Below the pieces are notes generated by a model. It was not told the DNA's origin and made no database searches. It saw only the letters and a program-made list of their open reading frames with translations. DNA of 64,000 nt from Saprospiraceae bacterium (GTDB lineage: Bacteria; Bacteroidota; Bacteroidia; Chitinophagales; Saprospiraceae): assembly GCA_020848995.1 (NCBI GenBank), contig JADLHA010000048.1, positions 1 through 64,000 of the forward strand. Direction: 5' to 3'. Shown one piece after another: positions 36,859 through 46,139 of this stretch. The translations under genes and the position numbers were made by a program. Numbering within the stretch: the first letter of the stretch is position 1; each line of letters begins with the position of its first letter.

Positions 36859-37291
36859 AAAGTGAATTTAAGTTGATTGTCAGGCCTTTCAGAGCATCTT
36901 TTGGATTCTTCCCCAGTTTGCCCGCAGGTTGCTCACAGGCTGCAAATCTATCTGATTTGAGCGGATTGGACAAGTTGCCTGGGCTGTCAGCCAGCCACGG
37001 GCTGCGCAGGTCCCGTCATAACCTTCGAAGGCATGCGCGGCCATTGCTTCCACGACCAGCCGCAGATGCGGCACGGAAGGCTTATTGAATGATCGATCGG
37101 TCTGTCAGTTTGTACGTGCGCAATATGCCAAAGCGATTGACCTCCAGGATCTTGCATATCCACCTTGCAGAACTTTCGCCTTAGCATTTTGTTCCTATTC
37201 AGAAATGGTCAGGCGTGAATGGAGAGCTGATGTGCCGGGGTGGCCTAAGGATTTTCCAGCAGATTGGAGCGAAAGTCATAAGCCATAACAA
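36859..37291. other. 433-bp region with only doubtful short ORFs
   Basis: Between divergent yajC and aroK. The candidates are: minus 36889-37074 (GTG start, 61 residues, ends 30 bases before yajC); minus 36987-37187 (66 residues); plus 37085-37288 (TTG start, 67 residues, stop 3 bases before the aroK ATG); plus 36873-37088. None resembles a family I know and they overlap in conflicting frames. The two minus ORFs could be pieces of one frame-shifted gene. I do not call a gene here. Confidence 0.4.
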
Positions 37292-37819
37292 ATGCGATTA
37301 CTAAGGGTATTGAGCTTGGTTGGAATGCCTGGATCTGGGAAAACGGCATTTGCAAGGGCAATCTGCGAGCGATGGGGCTTCCCGATGACAGACCTTGATG
37401 AGATGGTCGAATCGCATTGCGGGACCTCTTTGGACGAACTGCGTTCTTTGCAAGGCGAAATCCAATTCCGGGCACTTGAGCGATTCTGTCTGCTCACCGC
37501 GCTCAGCGGGGAACCGCTCGTTCTCAGCACCGGAGGGGGTACCCCTGCATACTTCGATAACATGAACCACCTGATTGAGGCTTCCGCAGTGATTTACATT
37601 GAGCGCTCAGCTGACTGGGTATCCCATCAGCTCACCTTGCGTCCGCGCGCGTTTCTCAACGTGGATCTGCCGCCAGGTGAGCTGACCGCTCAACTCTTCG
37701 CTCAACGCCAGTTCCAATACGAGCGGGCACACCTGAAGCTTCATTTGGACTTTCCTGAAAACGAGCGCCTGGACGCTGTTGCTGAATTTTGCAGGAAATT
37801 AGCGATCATTGCCGATTGA
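37292..37819 (+). CDS. aroK: Shikimate kinase
   Basis: 175 residues. Phosphorylates shikimate in aromatic amino acid synthesis. P-loop GMPGSGKT at 11-18, the acidic DLDEMVE for Mg and shikimate binding, RALERF and the STGGGTP loop are present, with the lid RPRAF near 110. Likely co-transcribed with trxB, whose ATG is 7 bases after the aroK stop. Confidence 0.95.
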   Translation: MRLLRVLSLVGMPGSGKTAFARAICERWGFPMTDLDEMVESHCGTSLDELRSLQGEIQFRALERFCLLTALSGEPLVLSTGGGTPAYFDNMNHLIEASAVIYIERSADWVSHQLTLRPRAFLNVDLPPGELTAQLFAQRQFQYERAHLKLHLDFPENERLDAVAEFCRKLAIIAD

Positions 37820-37826
37820 ATTCATT

Positions 37827-38765
37827 ATGGAACAGAAAATACACAACACAATCATCGTCGGATCAGGACCATCCGGGTATACGGCGGCGATCTATTCCGC
37901 CCGGGCAAATATGTCTCCTTTGCTGTTTACGGGTGTCGAACCCGGAGGGCAATTGATGATCACCACCGACGTCGAGAATTATCCGGGATATCCGGACGGT
38001 GTGCTCGGTCCTCAGATGATGGATGATTTTACGAAGCAGGCACAACGCTTTGGCACGGAAATCAAATATGAAGTTATTGAAAGGGCCGATTTGAGTGGTC
38101 CGGTTCATAAACTGTGGACTGAAAGCGGTGAACTGTTTCTGTCGCATACCGTCATTATTTCCACAGGTGCCAGCGCCAAGTGGCTGGGTCTTGAATCTGA
38201 GAAGCGCCTGATGAATAAGGGCGTTTCAGCATGCGCGGTATGCGATGGCTTCTTTTTTAAAGGCAAGGTCGTTGCGGTTGTCGGGGGAGGCGACACTGCG
38301 GTTGAGGAAGCCACCTACCTTTCAAAGATGTGTCCCGAGGTTCACCTGTTTGTACGCAGGGATGTTTTGCGTGCATCCAAGATCATGCAGGAACGCCTGA
38401 TGGCGAACGAAGTCATTCGCGTGCATTGGAACACGGAAATTGAAGAGATTGGCGGAGAGCAAGAGGTTACTCACGTCAACGTAATCGACCGCAAGACGGG
38501 TAACAGGCAGAGAATTAATTTGAGCGCAGTATTTATTGCCATTGGGCATCAACCCAATTCAGGCCCTTTCCGCCAATGGCTGGATACCGATGAGCAGGGA
38601 TACATCAAGACCATCCCGGGTTCAACCAAAACCCGCATTGAAGGTGTATTTGCGTGCGGCGATGTTCAGGATCGCATCTACCGGCAAGCCATTACGGCCG
38701 CTGGTTCCGGCTGCATGGCCGCATTGGATGCCGAGCGCTTTTTGGTGGAAAGGGGGCTACACTAA
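37827..38765 (+). CDS. trxB: Thioredoxin reductase
   Basis: 312 residues from ATG 37827; the track start TTG 37809 lies inside aroK and adds six unneeded residues. FAD motif GSGPSGYTAAIYSAR, redox pair CAVC (Cys136, Cys139), NADPH motif VGGGDTAVEEA and the C-terminal FACGDVQD are all intact. Keeps thioredoxin reduced with NADPH. Convergent with dnaG. Confidence 0.96.
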   Translation: MEQKIHNTIIVGSGPSGYTAAIYSARANMSPLLFTGVEPGGQLMITTDVENYPGYPDGVLGPQMMDDFTKQAQRFGTEIKYEVIERADLSGPVHKLWTESGELFLSHTVIISTGASAKWLGLESEKRLMNKGVSACAVCDGFFFKGKVVAVVGGGDTAVEEATYLSKMCPEVHLFVRRDVLRASKIMQERLMANEVIRVHWNTEIEEIGGEQEVTHVNVIDRKTGNRQRINLSAVFIAIGHQPNSGPFRQWLDTDEQGYIKTIPGSTKTRIEGVFACGDVQDRIYRQAITAAGSGCMAALDAERFLVERGLH

Positions 38766-38777
38766 GGCGCAGTCTCA

Positions 38778-40724
38778 TTAGATGATCACGGTTCGAAGCA
38801 TGGCTGCAATTTCATTGCGCTGGATTACGATGTGCTGGAGCGATTTTAATTCTAGTTCCAGTTCTTCTTCACTGTATTGAGCTTCCTTCAATTTCTTTTC
38901 AAGCTCTGCAATGAATTTGTTGTATTTTTTTAGTTTAAATCTCAGGATAGCCTGCCGAATATCTTCGAGGGCATTTTCTTCGGGTTCCTTTTGCGTTAGC
39001 AAATAGATGCCCATTTTATCACTCCAGTTGCTGCTGTACTCAAATTTACTCATCGTGAACTCGAGTGCCAGGTTGGCTATATCCTGACTTTCGTGGCCGA
39101 TAAAATATTGCAAGCCCGGCACATTGCCTTCGTTTAACTGTAGCTCGGTTTCTTCAATCACCCTGCGGATGGTAGCGTCTTCAAAAAGGGGAAGGGTATC
39201 AATGATGTTGTCAATGATGTATTGGGCAAAGGGTATAATGGGTTCAGTTTCCCGCAATCGGTCGCCAAACAGCATGAGTACCCGGCAGAGATCTTTCTCC
39301 TGGAACGCATCCGATGCAGAAGATGCATCTCCCTGCTTCGGAGCCGAATGCCCCCTGGAGGAAAGGTCGGCCAGGGCTTCCTTGTCGCGTTCAAGGGCGT
39401 CCTTTTGCATTCTAAAGGAGCGAATCCTGCGGTCCTCCTGAAGAAACCGGTTGCAACTGTCAATGAGACTGGATTCGTCAATCCCGGTTTTGTCCGAAGT
39501 TTCCCGGAGGTACACTGCACGTTGTATGGGGTCCGGTATTTTCGAAATCGAGCGCACGATTTCACTGGCAACCTGTGCTTTTTTCAAGGGTTCACCCTGA
39601 ATGCCTTCCATTTCGACGGTAAGCCGGAACATGATGAAATCGACGGACTGTTCATTGAGGAATTTCCCGAATGCGTCGGTTCCAACTTTTTTGAGGTAGC
39701 TGTCTGGGTCTTCGCGATCGGGAATCAGAGCTATTTTAACATTCAAGCCCTCCTGCAGGATCATGTCCATTCCCCGCGTTGCGGCTTTAATGCCTGCTGG
39801 ATCCCCATCATACAATAGCAATATGTTGGAGGTGATCCGCTTGATGGCGTGGATCTGTTCTTCTGTAAGTGAAGTGCCGGAAGATGCCACTACGTTTTCA
39901 AAACCTGCCTGAGATAAGGCGATGACGTCGATGTAGCCCTCTACCAGAATGCAACGGTTCTGTTCGCGGATACTGCGGCGCGCAAGGTGAAGACCATAAA
40001 GCGTTTTGCTCTTTTGGTAAACCGATGACTCAGGAGAGTTGATGTATTTGGCGACTTTGGATTCCGGGGTCATGATGCGGCCGGCAAAGGCAATGCACCT
40101 GCCTCCAACTGCATGAATCGGGAAGATGACCCGGTCGCGAAAGAAGTCCCGGTCGTGATCGTTTGCCAGGCCAAGCATACCGAGAAATTCCTTCTGAAAT
40201 CCGGCCTGCTGGCTTTTTTTGTATAAGGCATCCGGCAAGTCCGGAGCAAATCCCAGGTCAAATTTCTTAATGGTGTCGTCGGTAAGTCCGCGGTGTCTGA
40301 AATAGGCAAGTCCGATGGTCTGGCCTTCATTTGTATTCCACAGATTGTCGACGTAATGATCGAGCGCAAATTGGTTAAGTATGTACAGGCTCTCCTTGAG
40401 CTTGTCTTCTTCCGTTGTTTCCGGTGAGCGTTCGGTTTCTTCAAGGCTAATGTGGTAGCGTTTGGCCAGCGAGCGAATGGCTTCCGGAAAACTGAGTTGC
40501 TCAGCTTCCATCACAAACTGAACTGGGGTTCCTCCTTTTCCGCAGCCAAAACATTTGAAGATGTTCTTTTGGGGAGATACGTAAAAGGAAGGGGTCTTTT
40601 CTTTGTGAAAGGGGCATAGTCCGATGAGGTTTGCTCCCCTCTGACGAAGGTCGACATATTCGCGTGCCAGTTCATCGATGCGCGCTGTATCGATGACCTG
40701 ATCGATTGACTTGCGACTGATCAT
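38778..40724 (-). CDS. dnaG: DNA primase
   Basis: 648 residues. Makes RNA primers for replication. N-terminal zinc finger CPFHKEKTPSF..CFGC, RNA polymerase core with TOPRIM motifs VEGYIDVIAL and LLYDGDPAG, and a helical C-terminal part that should contact the helicase. From about 430 a charged linker (SSRGHSAPKQGDASSASD) separates the last domain. dapB ends 50 bases upstream on the same strand. Confidence 0.96.
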   Translation of the reverse strand: MISRKSIDQVIDTARIDELAREYVDLRQRGANLIGLCPFHKEKTPSFYVSPQKNIFKCFGCGKGGTPVQFVMEAEQLSFPEAIRSLAKRYHISLEETERSPETTEEDKLKESLYILNQFALDHYVDNLWNTNEGQTIGLAYFRHRGLTDDTIKKFDLGFAPDLPDALYKKSQQAGFQKEFLGMLGLANDHDRDFFRDRVIFPIHAVGGRCIAFAGRIMTPESKVAKYINSPESSVYQKSKTLYGLHLARRSIREQNRCILVEGYIDVIALSQAGFENVVASSGTSLTEEQIHAIKRITSNILLLYDGDPAGIKAATRGMDMILQEGLNVKIALIPDREDPDSYLKKVGTDAFGKFLNEQSVDFIMFRLTVEMEGIQGEPLKKAQVASEIVRSISKIPDPIQRAVYLRETSDKTGIDESSLIDSCNRFLQEDRRIRSFRMQKDALERDKEALADLSSRGHSAPKQGDASSASDAFQEKDLCRVLMLFGDRLRETEPIIPFAQYIIDNIIDTLPLFEDATIRRVIEETELQLNEGNVPGLQYFIGHESQDIANLALEFTMSKFEYSSNWSDKMGIYLLTQKEPEENALEDIRQAILRFKLKKYNKFIAELEKKLKEAQYSEEELELELKSLQHIVIQRNEIAAMLRTVII

Positions 40725-40774
40725 AACTGGATTTTGTACAGGTGATCAGCGAAAGGGAAATATAAATTCAACAT

Positions 40775-41497
40775 TTACCAATCGTTCAATTGCAGGACAT
40801 CTTTCATGGTGAAAATGCCCTTTTTACCGTGGAGAAATTCGCATGCCATTACCGCGCCGTTCGCGAAGCCATCGCGGGAATGGGCATTATGGCGGATCTC
40901 GATTTCATCCGTTTTAGAATGATACCTGACGGCGTGGAATCCGACGACTTCACCTTCGCGCGAAGATAGTACCGGCAATGTTCCGACCTCGCCAGTGATT
41001 TCATCTGTCCATTTGTTGTACGAGGGGTGGATCGCCATGATGTCTGCCGCAAGCTGTAGTGCGGTTCCGCTGGGTGCATCCCGTTTGTGAATGTGGTGCG
41101 TTTCCCGGATTTCAGCCTGGTAATCCTCATGGGCACTCATGGCCTGCGCAAGTTTCCGGTTCAGGGCAAAAAACAACTGAACGCCAATGCTGAAATTGGA
41201 CGAATACAACAATGCACCCCCGAGTTGCTCGGTTAATTGCCGTACCTCTTGCCAACGATCGAGCCATCCTGTCGTACCACATACAACCGGAACGCCCTCA
41301 CGCAAACAGGCTTCCAGGTGACCGGAGACGCCATCTGCTCGGGTAAATTCGATGGCCATATCCGCATCGGCCAGGGCGGCTGGTAGCTGGTCGCGGTTAC
41401 TACTTGCTATGCGACCGCATATTTCGTGGTTCCTGATAGAGAGCACATGCTCAATGGCACGTCCCATCTTGCCATACCCTATGAGGCAAACTTTCAC
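40775..41497 (-). CDS. dapB: 4-hydroxy-tetrahydrodipicolinate reductase
   Basis: 240 residues, the compact form. Reduces the dihydrodipicolinate precursor in lysine and diaminopimelate synthesis. Nucleotide motif IGYGKMGRA, FTRADGV, CGTTGW, and the catalytic/substrate block ETHHIHKRDAPSGTA are intact. Probably heads a unit with dnaG. Confidence 0.95.
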   Translation of the reverse strand: MKVCLIGYGKMGRAIEHVLSIRNHEICGRIASSNRDQLPAALADADMAIEFTRADGVSGHLEACLREGVPVVCGTTGWLDRWQEVRQLTEQLGGALLYSSNFSIGVQLFFALNRKLAQAMSAHEDYQAEIRETHHIHKRDAPSGTALQLAADIMAIHPSYNKWTDEITGEVGTLPVLSSREGEVVGFHAVRYHSKTDEIEIRHNAHSRDGFANGAVMACEFLHGKKGIFTMKDVLQLNDW

Positions 41498-41580
41498 AAA
41501 TTATTGATAATTAATATTGTATTAATAAAAAGTCGACTTGCTTGTTCCAAAATTAAGGCTTTCCGGAAAAATATTGGAGC

Positions 41581-41622
41581 CCCATGTTGGAATTGTACAT
41601 AAATTTGCTGTCCCCACATGGG
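41581..41622 (+). promoter_or_regulatory. Predicted accD promoter flanked by an inverted repeat
   Basis: TAAATTTG at 41600-41607 fits the -7 consensus, and a TTG at 41574 is a possible, slightly distant -33 box. The core is flanked by CCCATGT (41581) and ACATGGG (41616), 7-bp inverted arms. The symmetry could be an operator; that is inference. Confidence 0.4.
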
Positions 41623-41645
41623 AATCATGGCCAAACATTGAATGG

Positions 41646-42503
41646 ATGGGTTGGTTCAAACGGCTCAAGGAAGGCATATCAACTGCGACGAAAGGGAAGA
41701 AAGAAACTCCGGATGGCATTTGGTTTAAATGTCCGGAGTGCTCGGAAATGTCAACCACGCGAACCCTTCGCGAGGCATTTTACAAATGTCCCAAATGCAA
41801 CTACCATACCCGGATTGGGTCGGAGAAATATTTTGAGATCATTTACGATGGCGATTGGGTTCCTCTTTTTGATCATCTCCAGTCAGTGGACTTTCTTCAG
41901 TTTAAGGATCTCCAATCTTATGATAAGCGGCTCGAAGACGCCAGACGAAATTCTGGGGTGGGCGACAGCATTTCAGTTGCCGTTGGCAAGGTGAATAAAA
42001 GGTCACTGGTCACTGCAGCGATGGATTTTTCTTTTATCGGGGGATCCATGGGTTCAGTTATGGGCGAAAAAATCAGCCGTGCTGTCGACTTTTGCCTTGA
42101 ACACCGGGTTCCTTTGCTTATCATTTCAAAATCAGGTGGAGCGCGCATGATGGAGTCTGCGTTCTCTTTAATGCAAATGGCCAAAACCTCGGCTAAATTG
42201 ACGCTTTTGGCAAAAGCCCACATTCCGTTTATTTCTTTTTTAACCGATCCGACAACTGGTGGCGTTACAGCTTCTTTTGCCATGCTGGGAGATGTCAATT
42301 TCTCTGAACCAAACGCACTCATTGGATTTGCCGGACCCCGTGTGGTTAAAGAGACCATAAAAAGAGAACTACCGGAAGGATTTCAGCGATCCGAATTTTT
42401 GCTCGAAAAGGGATTTCTCGATTTTATTGTGGATCGCAAGGATCTTAAGACAAGGTTATCTGACCTCTTGGAAATTATATCCACGGAACCGGCGGAAAGC
42501 TGA
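41646..42503 (+). CDS. accD: Acetyl-CoA carboxylase carboxyltransferase subunit beta
   Basis: 285 residues from ATG 41646 (MGWFKRLKEG), the family start; the track start at 41538 lies upstream of the predicted promoter. Zinc ribbon CPECS..CPKCN, then the crotonase-like fold with SGGARMMES and PTTGGVTASFAML, which form the oxyanion holes for biotin and CoA. Partner accA is not in the window. Confidence 0.95.
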   Translation: MGWFKRLKEGISTATKGKKETPDGIWFKCPECSEMSTTRTLREAFYKCPKCNYHTRIGSEKYFEIIYDGDWVPLFDHLQSVDFLQFKDLQSYDKRLEDARRNSGVGDSISVAVGKVNKRSLVTAAMDFSFIGGSMGSVMGEKISRAVDFCLEHRVPLLIISKSGGARMMESAFSLMQMAKTSAKLTLLAKAHIPFISFLTDPTTGGVTASFAMLGDVNFSEPNALIGFAGPRVVKETIKRELPEGFQRSEFLLEKGFLDFIVDRKDLKTRLSDLLEIISTEPAES

Positions 42504-42520
42504 GTGTTCTTTTTGTCTGT

Positions 42521-42643
42521 AGGGCACTTCTAATAACCCCCTTTTGCGCCAACCAGCCCGCACAGGCTCACGCGCTCAATGAATTTAGCTTCACAATCCT
42601 TCGTTGCAGCCTGGCATCAAAATGGACTTTTTAGAAGTGTCCT
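42521..42643. mobile_element. Possible MITE-like element with terminal inverted repeats
   Basis: A 123-bp stretch bounded by AGGGCACTTCTAA and TTAGAAGTGTCCT; the arms match at 12 of 13 positions as inverted repeats. No ORF inside. No convincing target duplication (only GT on both sides). Lies between the convergent ends of accD and bshC. Could also be a large stem-loop. Confidence 0.4.
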
Positions 42644-42695
42644 GTAAAATTCGTGATGTCGTGTTTTTGCCGAAATTACATGCATTTGCATGGAA

Positions 42696-44312
42696 TCATT
42701 CGCGTTCTTCAAGTAAATGCAATTGAGGTGGGATCCCTTCAAAGCATGCGATCAGTTCGTCGATGAAGTTCTTTCCGATGCGAAAATATTGAGGCAAAAA
42801 ATTTGCACTCCGTTCCTGTAAGGCGCCTTCCGGAAACAGGTGCTCCCGAATGTTGCGCAAATTTTGGAGGTTGATCTCGTATTGTGACTTGATGAATTTC
42901 ATCTGTCGCTGTTCGATATGACTTATCATCTTTTCCATCTTATGCAATTCGGCCTGAACGCTCGTTTGGGTAGAAGCATCGAATTTTCCGGAAGCAACAC
43001 TGATGTCCTCCAGGGCTGAACGCAATTTGGCAAAAGCATTTTCTGAGATGGGCTGCTCATTTGCCCTCTTGTCAATGTAGAGTTGTTCTAATTCGTGTTG
43101 CGGCGCAAGAAATTCAGCAGGCGGGAAGCCGGTGCGTGCCATTTTTTGCACGAGCCTTTGGTCTGCATGAAAGGCTGAATTTCTGCGGAAGATTGCCGGA
43201 AAGGGGATGCCAAGCTCGCGAAAGGTCCCGGATAGCTGCAGAAAATAATGAATTTCGGCGCCACCTCCCACAAAGGCAACATTGGGAAAGAGGAGTTCCT
43301 GATAAATGGGCCGCATCAGGACGTTTGGACTGAACTGCCCTGGTGCAGCATCAACTTCCTCCAGCAACTCAGAAACAGTCCAATCTTGGGAACCATCTGC
43401 GAGGGCAAAATGATGTTCAGCAAGCCGGATCAACCGCTTCCTTCCGCTGGGGTGATGATAAAACAGGTTGAGGTCCCTGGGATTCACCTGAGGTTCGTAG
43501 CCGAGCGATTGCAGGGTCCCGGTTCCCAGTTTGCTACTGCTGGCGATGATTCCTTCAGAAATCTCGCGACGGAGGATGGGCCGGAGCACTTCCTTGCAGT
43601 TGGGGTCATCCGGATTAAAAGGGATCAGGCCGTGTTCGCCAAATAAGTAGTCTGTAAATTTCAAGTAATAAGCTCCATACCGATCGCTCTGTGAGATCAA
43701 TTCGCGTTGGTCCGAAATGAACCTGGTGGCGGCGGCATCATCCCTGAACAATTCCCCAAGCGAATCCAGTACGGCGAGCAAACCATCCGTTTCAAGTCGC
43801 CCAACGGCCGTTCCTTCGTTTTGCTGCCATTCCAGCCTCTTTTTAAAAACATGGAGGTGGTTGATTTCTTCGAAGTCGTGATCCTCGAGGCCACAAAAAT
43901 AAACGGGTATGAAATGAAGGGAAGGATACTTTGCGTTGAGCTGCCTGCAAAGGGCAATGGTCGTAGCAATCTTGTAAATCCAGTAGCCGGGGCCTCCGAA
44001 GAGGCAGGGCTGGTGGGCGCAGATTACCGTGTAAGCATTGGGCCTGGACAGCAACTGGATGTTATGGCGCACCGTTTCAGATGAGCCAATGGCGACGTAC
44101 TGTCGTGCAAGACATTCGACCAGCTTTGGTCGTTTGGGTGCATCGGCGGCGTCGTTTGCCAGCCGGCGATCCAGTTGATCCAATGGGGTAGAGGCCCCGG
44201 TGAGCGAAATAAAACGGTCGGGCATAAGCCAATAATCCAGGTCAAATTGTGAAAAGCCCATTGACCGGTTGGGGACTACCCGGGTTGATTCGATATGCAC
44301 GGATGCATCCAT
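42696..44312 (-). CDS. bshC: Putative cysteine ligase BshC (bacillithiol synthesis)
   Basis: 538 residues. Adds cysteine to GlcN-malate to make bacillithiol. Recognised by AHQPCLFGGPGYWIYKIATTI, VYFCGLEDHDFEEINH and the C-terminal coiled-coil/helical part (EKMISHIEQRQMKFIKSQ). The track start TTG 44324 falls inside a TACCTTTG promoter core, so I use ATG 44312. bshA and bshB are not in the window, as is usual for Bacteroidota. Confidence 0.92.
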   Translation of the reverse strand: MDASVHIESTRVVPNRSMGFSQFDLDYWLMPDRFISLTGASTPLDQLDRRLANDAADAPKRPKLVECLARQYVAIGSSETVRHNIQLLSRPNAYTVICAHQPCLFGGPGYWIYKIATTIALCRQLNAKYPSLHFIPVYFCGLEDHDFEEINHLHVFKKRLEWQQNEGTAVGRLETDGLLAVLDSLGELFRDDAAATRFISDQRELISQSDRYGAYYLKFTDYLFGEHGLIPFNPDDPNCKEVLRPILRREISEGIIASSSKLGTGTLQSLGYEPQVNPRDLNLFYHHPSGRKRLIRLAEHHFALADGSQDWTVSELLEEVDAAPGQFSPNVLMRPIYQELLFPNVAFVGGGAEIHYFLQLSGTFRELGIPFPAIFRRNSAFHADQRLVQKMARTGFPPAEFLAPQHELEQLYIDKRANEQPISENAFAKLRSALEDISVASGKFDASTQTSVQAELHKMEKMISHIEQRQMKFIKSQYEINLQNLRNIREHLFPEGALQERSANFLPQYFRIGKNFIDELIACFEGIPPQLHLLEERE

Positions 44313-44321
44313 TGACCCGGG

Positions 44322-44329
44322 CAAAGGTA
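44322..44329 (-). promoter_or_regulatory. Predicted promoter core for bshC
   Basis: Minus-strand TACCTTTG, only about 10 bases before the bshC ATG, so the transcript would be nearly leaderless. No -33 TTG at standard spacing. Confidence 0.4.
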
Positions 44330-44348
44330 TTTACTTTTATTTTGTGCC

Positions 44349-45413
44349 ATGGATCGAATGACGCTGGGCTTCGTTACCGGTAAACTCGCGGTTTTGTTGA
44401 CCTCTGTGGTGGCCGTCATTTCAGTAATCAGCCTCATCATCTACCAGGCTCCTGTAGATCCTGCAAGCCTTCAATTCGGTCAGCGTATGGACCCCGAGGC
44501 GCTCGATGCAATGAGGCGCGAAAATTTTTTAGACCAACCCTATTCCATTCAGCTTGCCCGCTACCTCGAAGACCTGAGCCCGATACAGGTATTGAAAAGC
44601 TCAGACGGGCGGCTAACACATTATCGATACCGGACGTTATGGGCGGGCCAAGAGCGCTTGTTGATTCTAAAGATGCCCTGGCTGCGGCGTTCCTATACCA
44701 ATGGAGAACCGGTGGGTGCGATGATCGGCGAGGCGTTGCCGGCCACGCTTTTGCTCGGTGCAGCGGCCTTGCTCATCGCAGGCATCTTTGGCTTGATGCT
44801 TGGTATTGTGGCAGCTCTTTTTCGGGATCATTGGCCCGATGTGTTGATCCTCAGTACAACGACCTTGTTTTACAGCGTTCCAGGGTACGTTGCCGCCATC
44901 CTGCTGGCTATGGTATTTGGTTACTATCTGCACGATTGGACAGGCTTGCCCCTCCAGGGCCCAGTTTTCGGAATGGATGACTACGGCAACTCCGCCCTGC
45001 ATTGGAACAAACTGGTGTTGCCTTCCCTGGCCCTGGGACTCAGGCCCGTGGCGATGATTGTACAAATGACCCGCTCTGCCTTGCTGGAGGCCCTTTCTGA
45101 GCCCTATTCGCGCACGGCTTCAGCAATGGGAATAACCAGGATGCGGATCTTGTTTGTACATGCATTTCCCAACGCACTCAACCCCATCCTGACGACGTTC
45201 AGCGGGTGGATGGCTTCCCTGCTGACAGGAGCATTTTTCGTGGAATACGTATTTAATTTCAGGGGCTTAGGCGACCTGACCATCCAGGCACTCAGTCAGT
45301 TTGACGTTCCCGTAGTGCTTGGTTGCTGCGTGGTCACCGTAACCATATTCATTGTGATCAATGCCCTGGCAGATTTGGCTTACCGTTGGGCAGACCCACG
45401 GGTCAGAATTTAA
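44349..45413 (+). CDS. DppB/OppB-type ABC transporter permease
   Basis: 354 residues with about six membrane helices. The BPD-type permease signature (EPYSRTASAMGITRMRILFVHAFPNALNP region) and the final FNFRGLGDLTIQALSQFDVPVV are typical of dipeptide/oligopeptide permeases. A periplasmic insert between helices 1 and 2 (residues about 35-115) is normal for OppB. No ATPase, partner permease or binding protein is adjacent, so the substrate cannot be inferred. Confidence 0.88.
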   Translation: MDRMTLGFVTGKLAVLLTSVVAVISVISLIIYQAPVDPASLQFGQRMDPEALDAMRRENFLDQPYSIQLARYLEDLSPIQVLKSSDGRLTHYRYRTLWAGQERLLILKMPWLRRSYTNGEPVGAMIGEALPATLLLGAAALLIAGIFGLMLGIVAALFRDHWPDVLILSTTTLFYSVPGYVAAILLAMVFGYYLHDWTGLPLQGPVFGMDDYGNSALHWNKLVLPSLALGLRPVAMIVQMTRSALLEALSEPYSRTASAMGITRMRILFVHAFPNALNPILTTFSGWMASLLTGAFFVEYVFNFRGLGDLTIQALSQFDVPVVLGCCVVTVTIFIVINALADLAYRWADPRVRI

Positions 45414-46041
45414 TGCTGATCGTGCCGAGTAACCGCGAAGCGCGATGGTCAAAGTGGATGCGCTCTCCAAAAAAGCGCACGTGCTCGCCGAAGGCACTGA
45501 AATTGCCTTCATGGCGAATGTCAATGCCTATAAATGAGATGTCAAAACCCAGGCCCGCCTGATATCCAAATGTGGCAGCCCTGAATTTATCGTCGTAACC
45601 ATCAATGTCGAATAATTCGGAAGTGTTGGCCAGGAAAAAATGCCCCACAGGCCCTGCATAGAGTCGCACCAGGCCCGCTTTGACCCCAAATAGCAGCGGA
45701 AGATCGAGGTATTGGTATCGCTCGGTTTTTATGGAATCTACTAAACTGGGAACGGAGAAATCGTTGAATTTGTACTCGGCTTTGTTGGAATTGAAAATGA
45801 GCTCGGGCTGGAAAAAGAATGCGCCAAAACGCAGACGCACCCCGGCACCAAAATGATAGCCGTACGACGCCTTCTCCAAAGATAAACCGAAGCTATCCCG
45901 TTTGTCCTTGTCAATGATCAGAAAATCTTCTGCCTGAACATCTACGCTGTGCAAACCACCTGACACAAAAAAATTGACCTGCCCAATGCAATCAATGGGC
46001 AAGACTAGAGATAGCAAGTAAACGAATCGCAGTTTCGACAT
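45403..46041 (-). CDS. Outer-membrane beta-barrel protein
   Basis: 212 residues from ATG 46041 (MSKLRFVYLLSLVLP); the track start adds MLINREF without a signal benefit. The signal peptide ends near CIGQ. Repeated amphipathic strands (YGYHFGAGVRLRFGAFFFQPELIFN, LPLLFGVKAGLVRLYAGP, GYQAGLGFDISFIGIDIR) and a final LLGTISIKF ending in Phe mark an eight-stranded PorT/OmpW-like barrel. Its 3' end overlaps the permease gene by 11 bases. Function unknown. Confidence 0.78.
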   Translation of the reverse strand: MSKLRFVYLLSLVLPIDCIGQVNFFVSGGLHSVDVQAEDFLIIDKDKRDSFGLSLEKASYGYHFGAGVRLRFGAFFFQPELIFNSNKAEYKFNDFSVPSLVDSIKTERYQYLDLPLLFGVKAGLVRLYAGPVGHFFLANTSELFDIDGYDDKFRAATFGYQAGLGFDISFIGIDIRHEGNFSAFGEHVRFFGERIHFDHRASRLLGTISIKF

Positions 46042-46059
46042 GAATTCTCTATTTATTAA

Positions 46060-46067
46060 CAAAAATA
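46060..46067 (-). promoter_or_regulatory. Predicted promoter core for the barrel gene
   Basis: Minus-strand TATTTTTG, 18 bases before the ATG; no -33 box at the expected place. Confidence 0.35.
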
Positions 46068-46139
46068 CGCATATTTAACCTGTTGTATTTTATCCATTTT
46101 ACTTTTTATGATAAAGTTAACGACCTTTGAACATCCGGA

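Noticed and set aside
42679-42692. CATGCATTTGCATG palindrome after bshC
   Set aside because: Two-base centre cannot form a normal hairpin loop and no T tract follows on the minus strand; probably chance.
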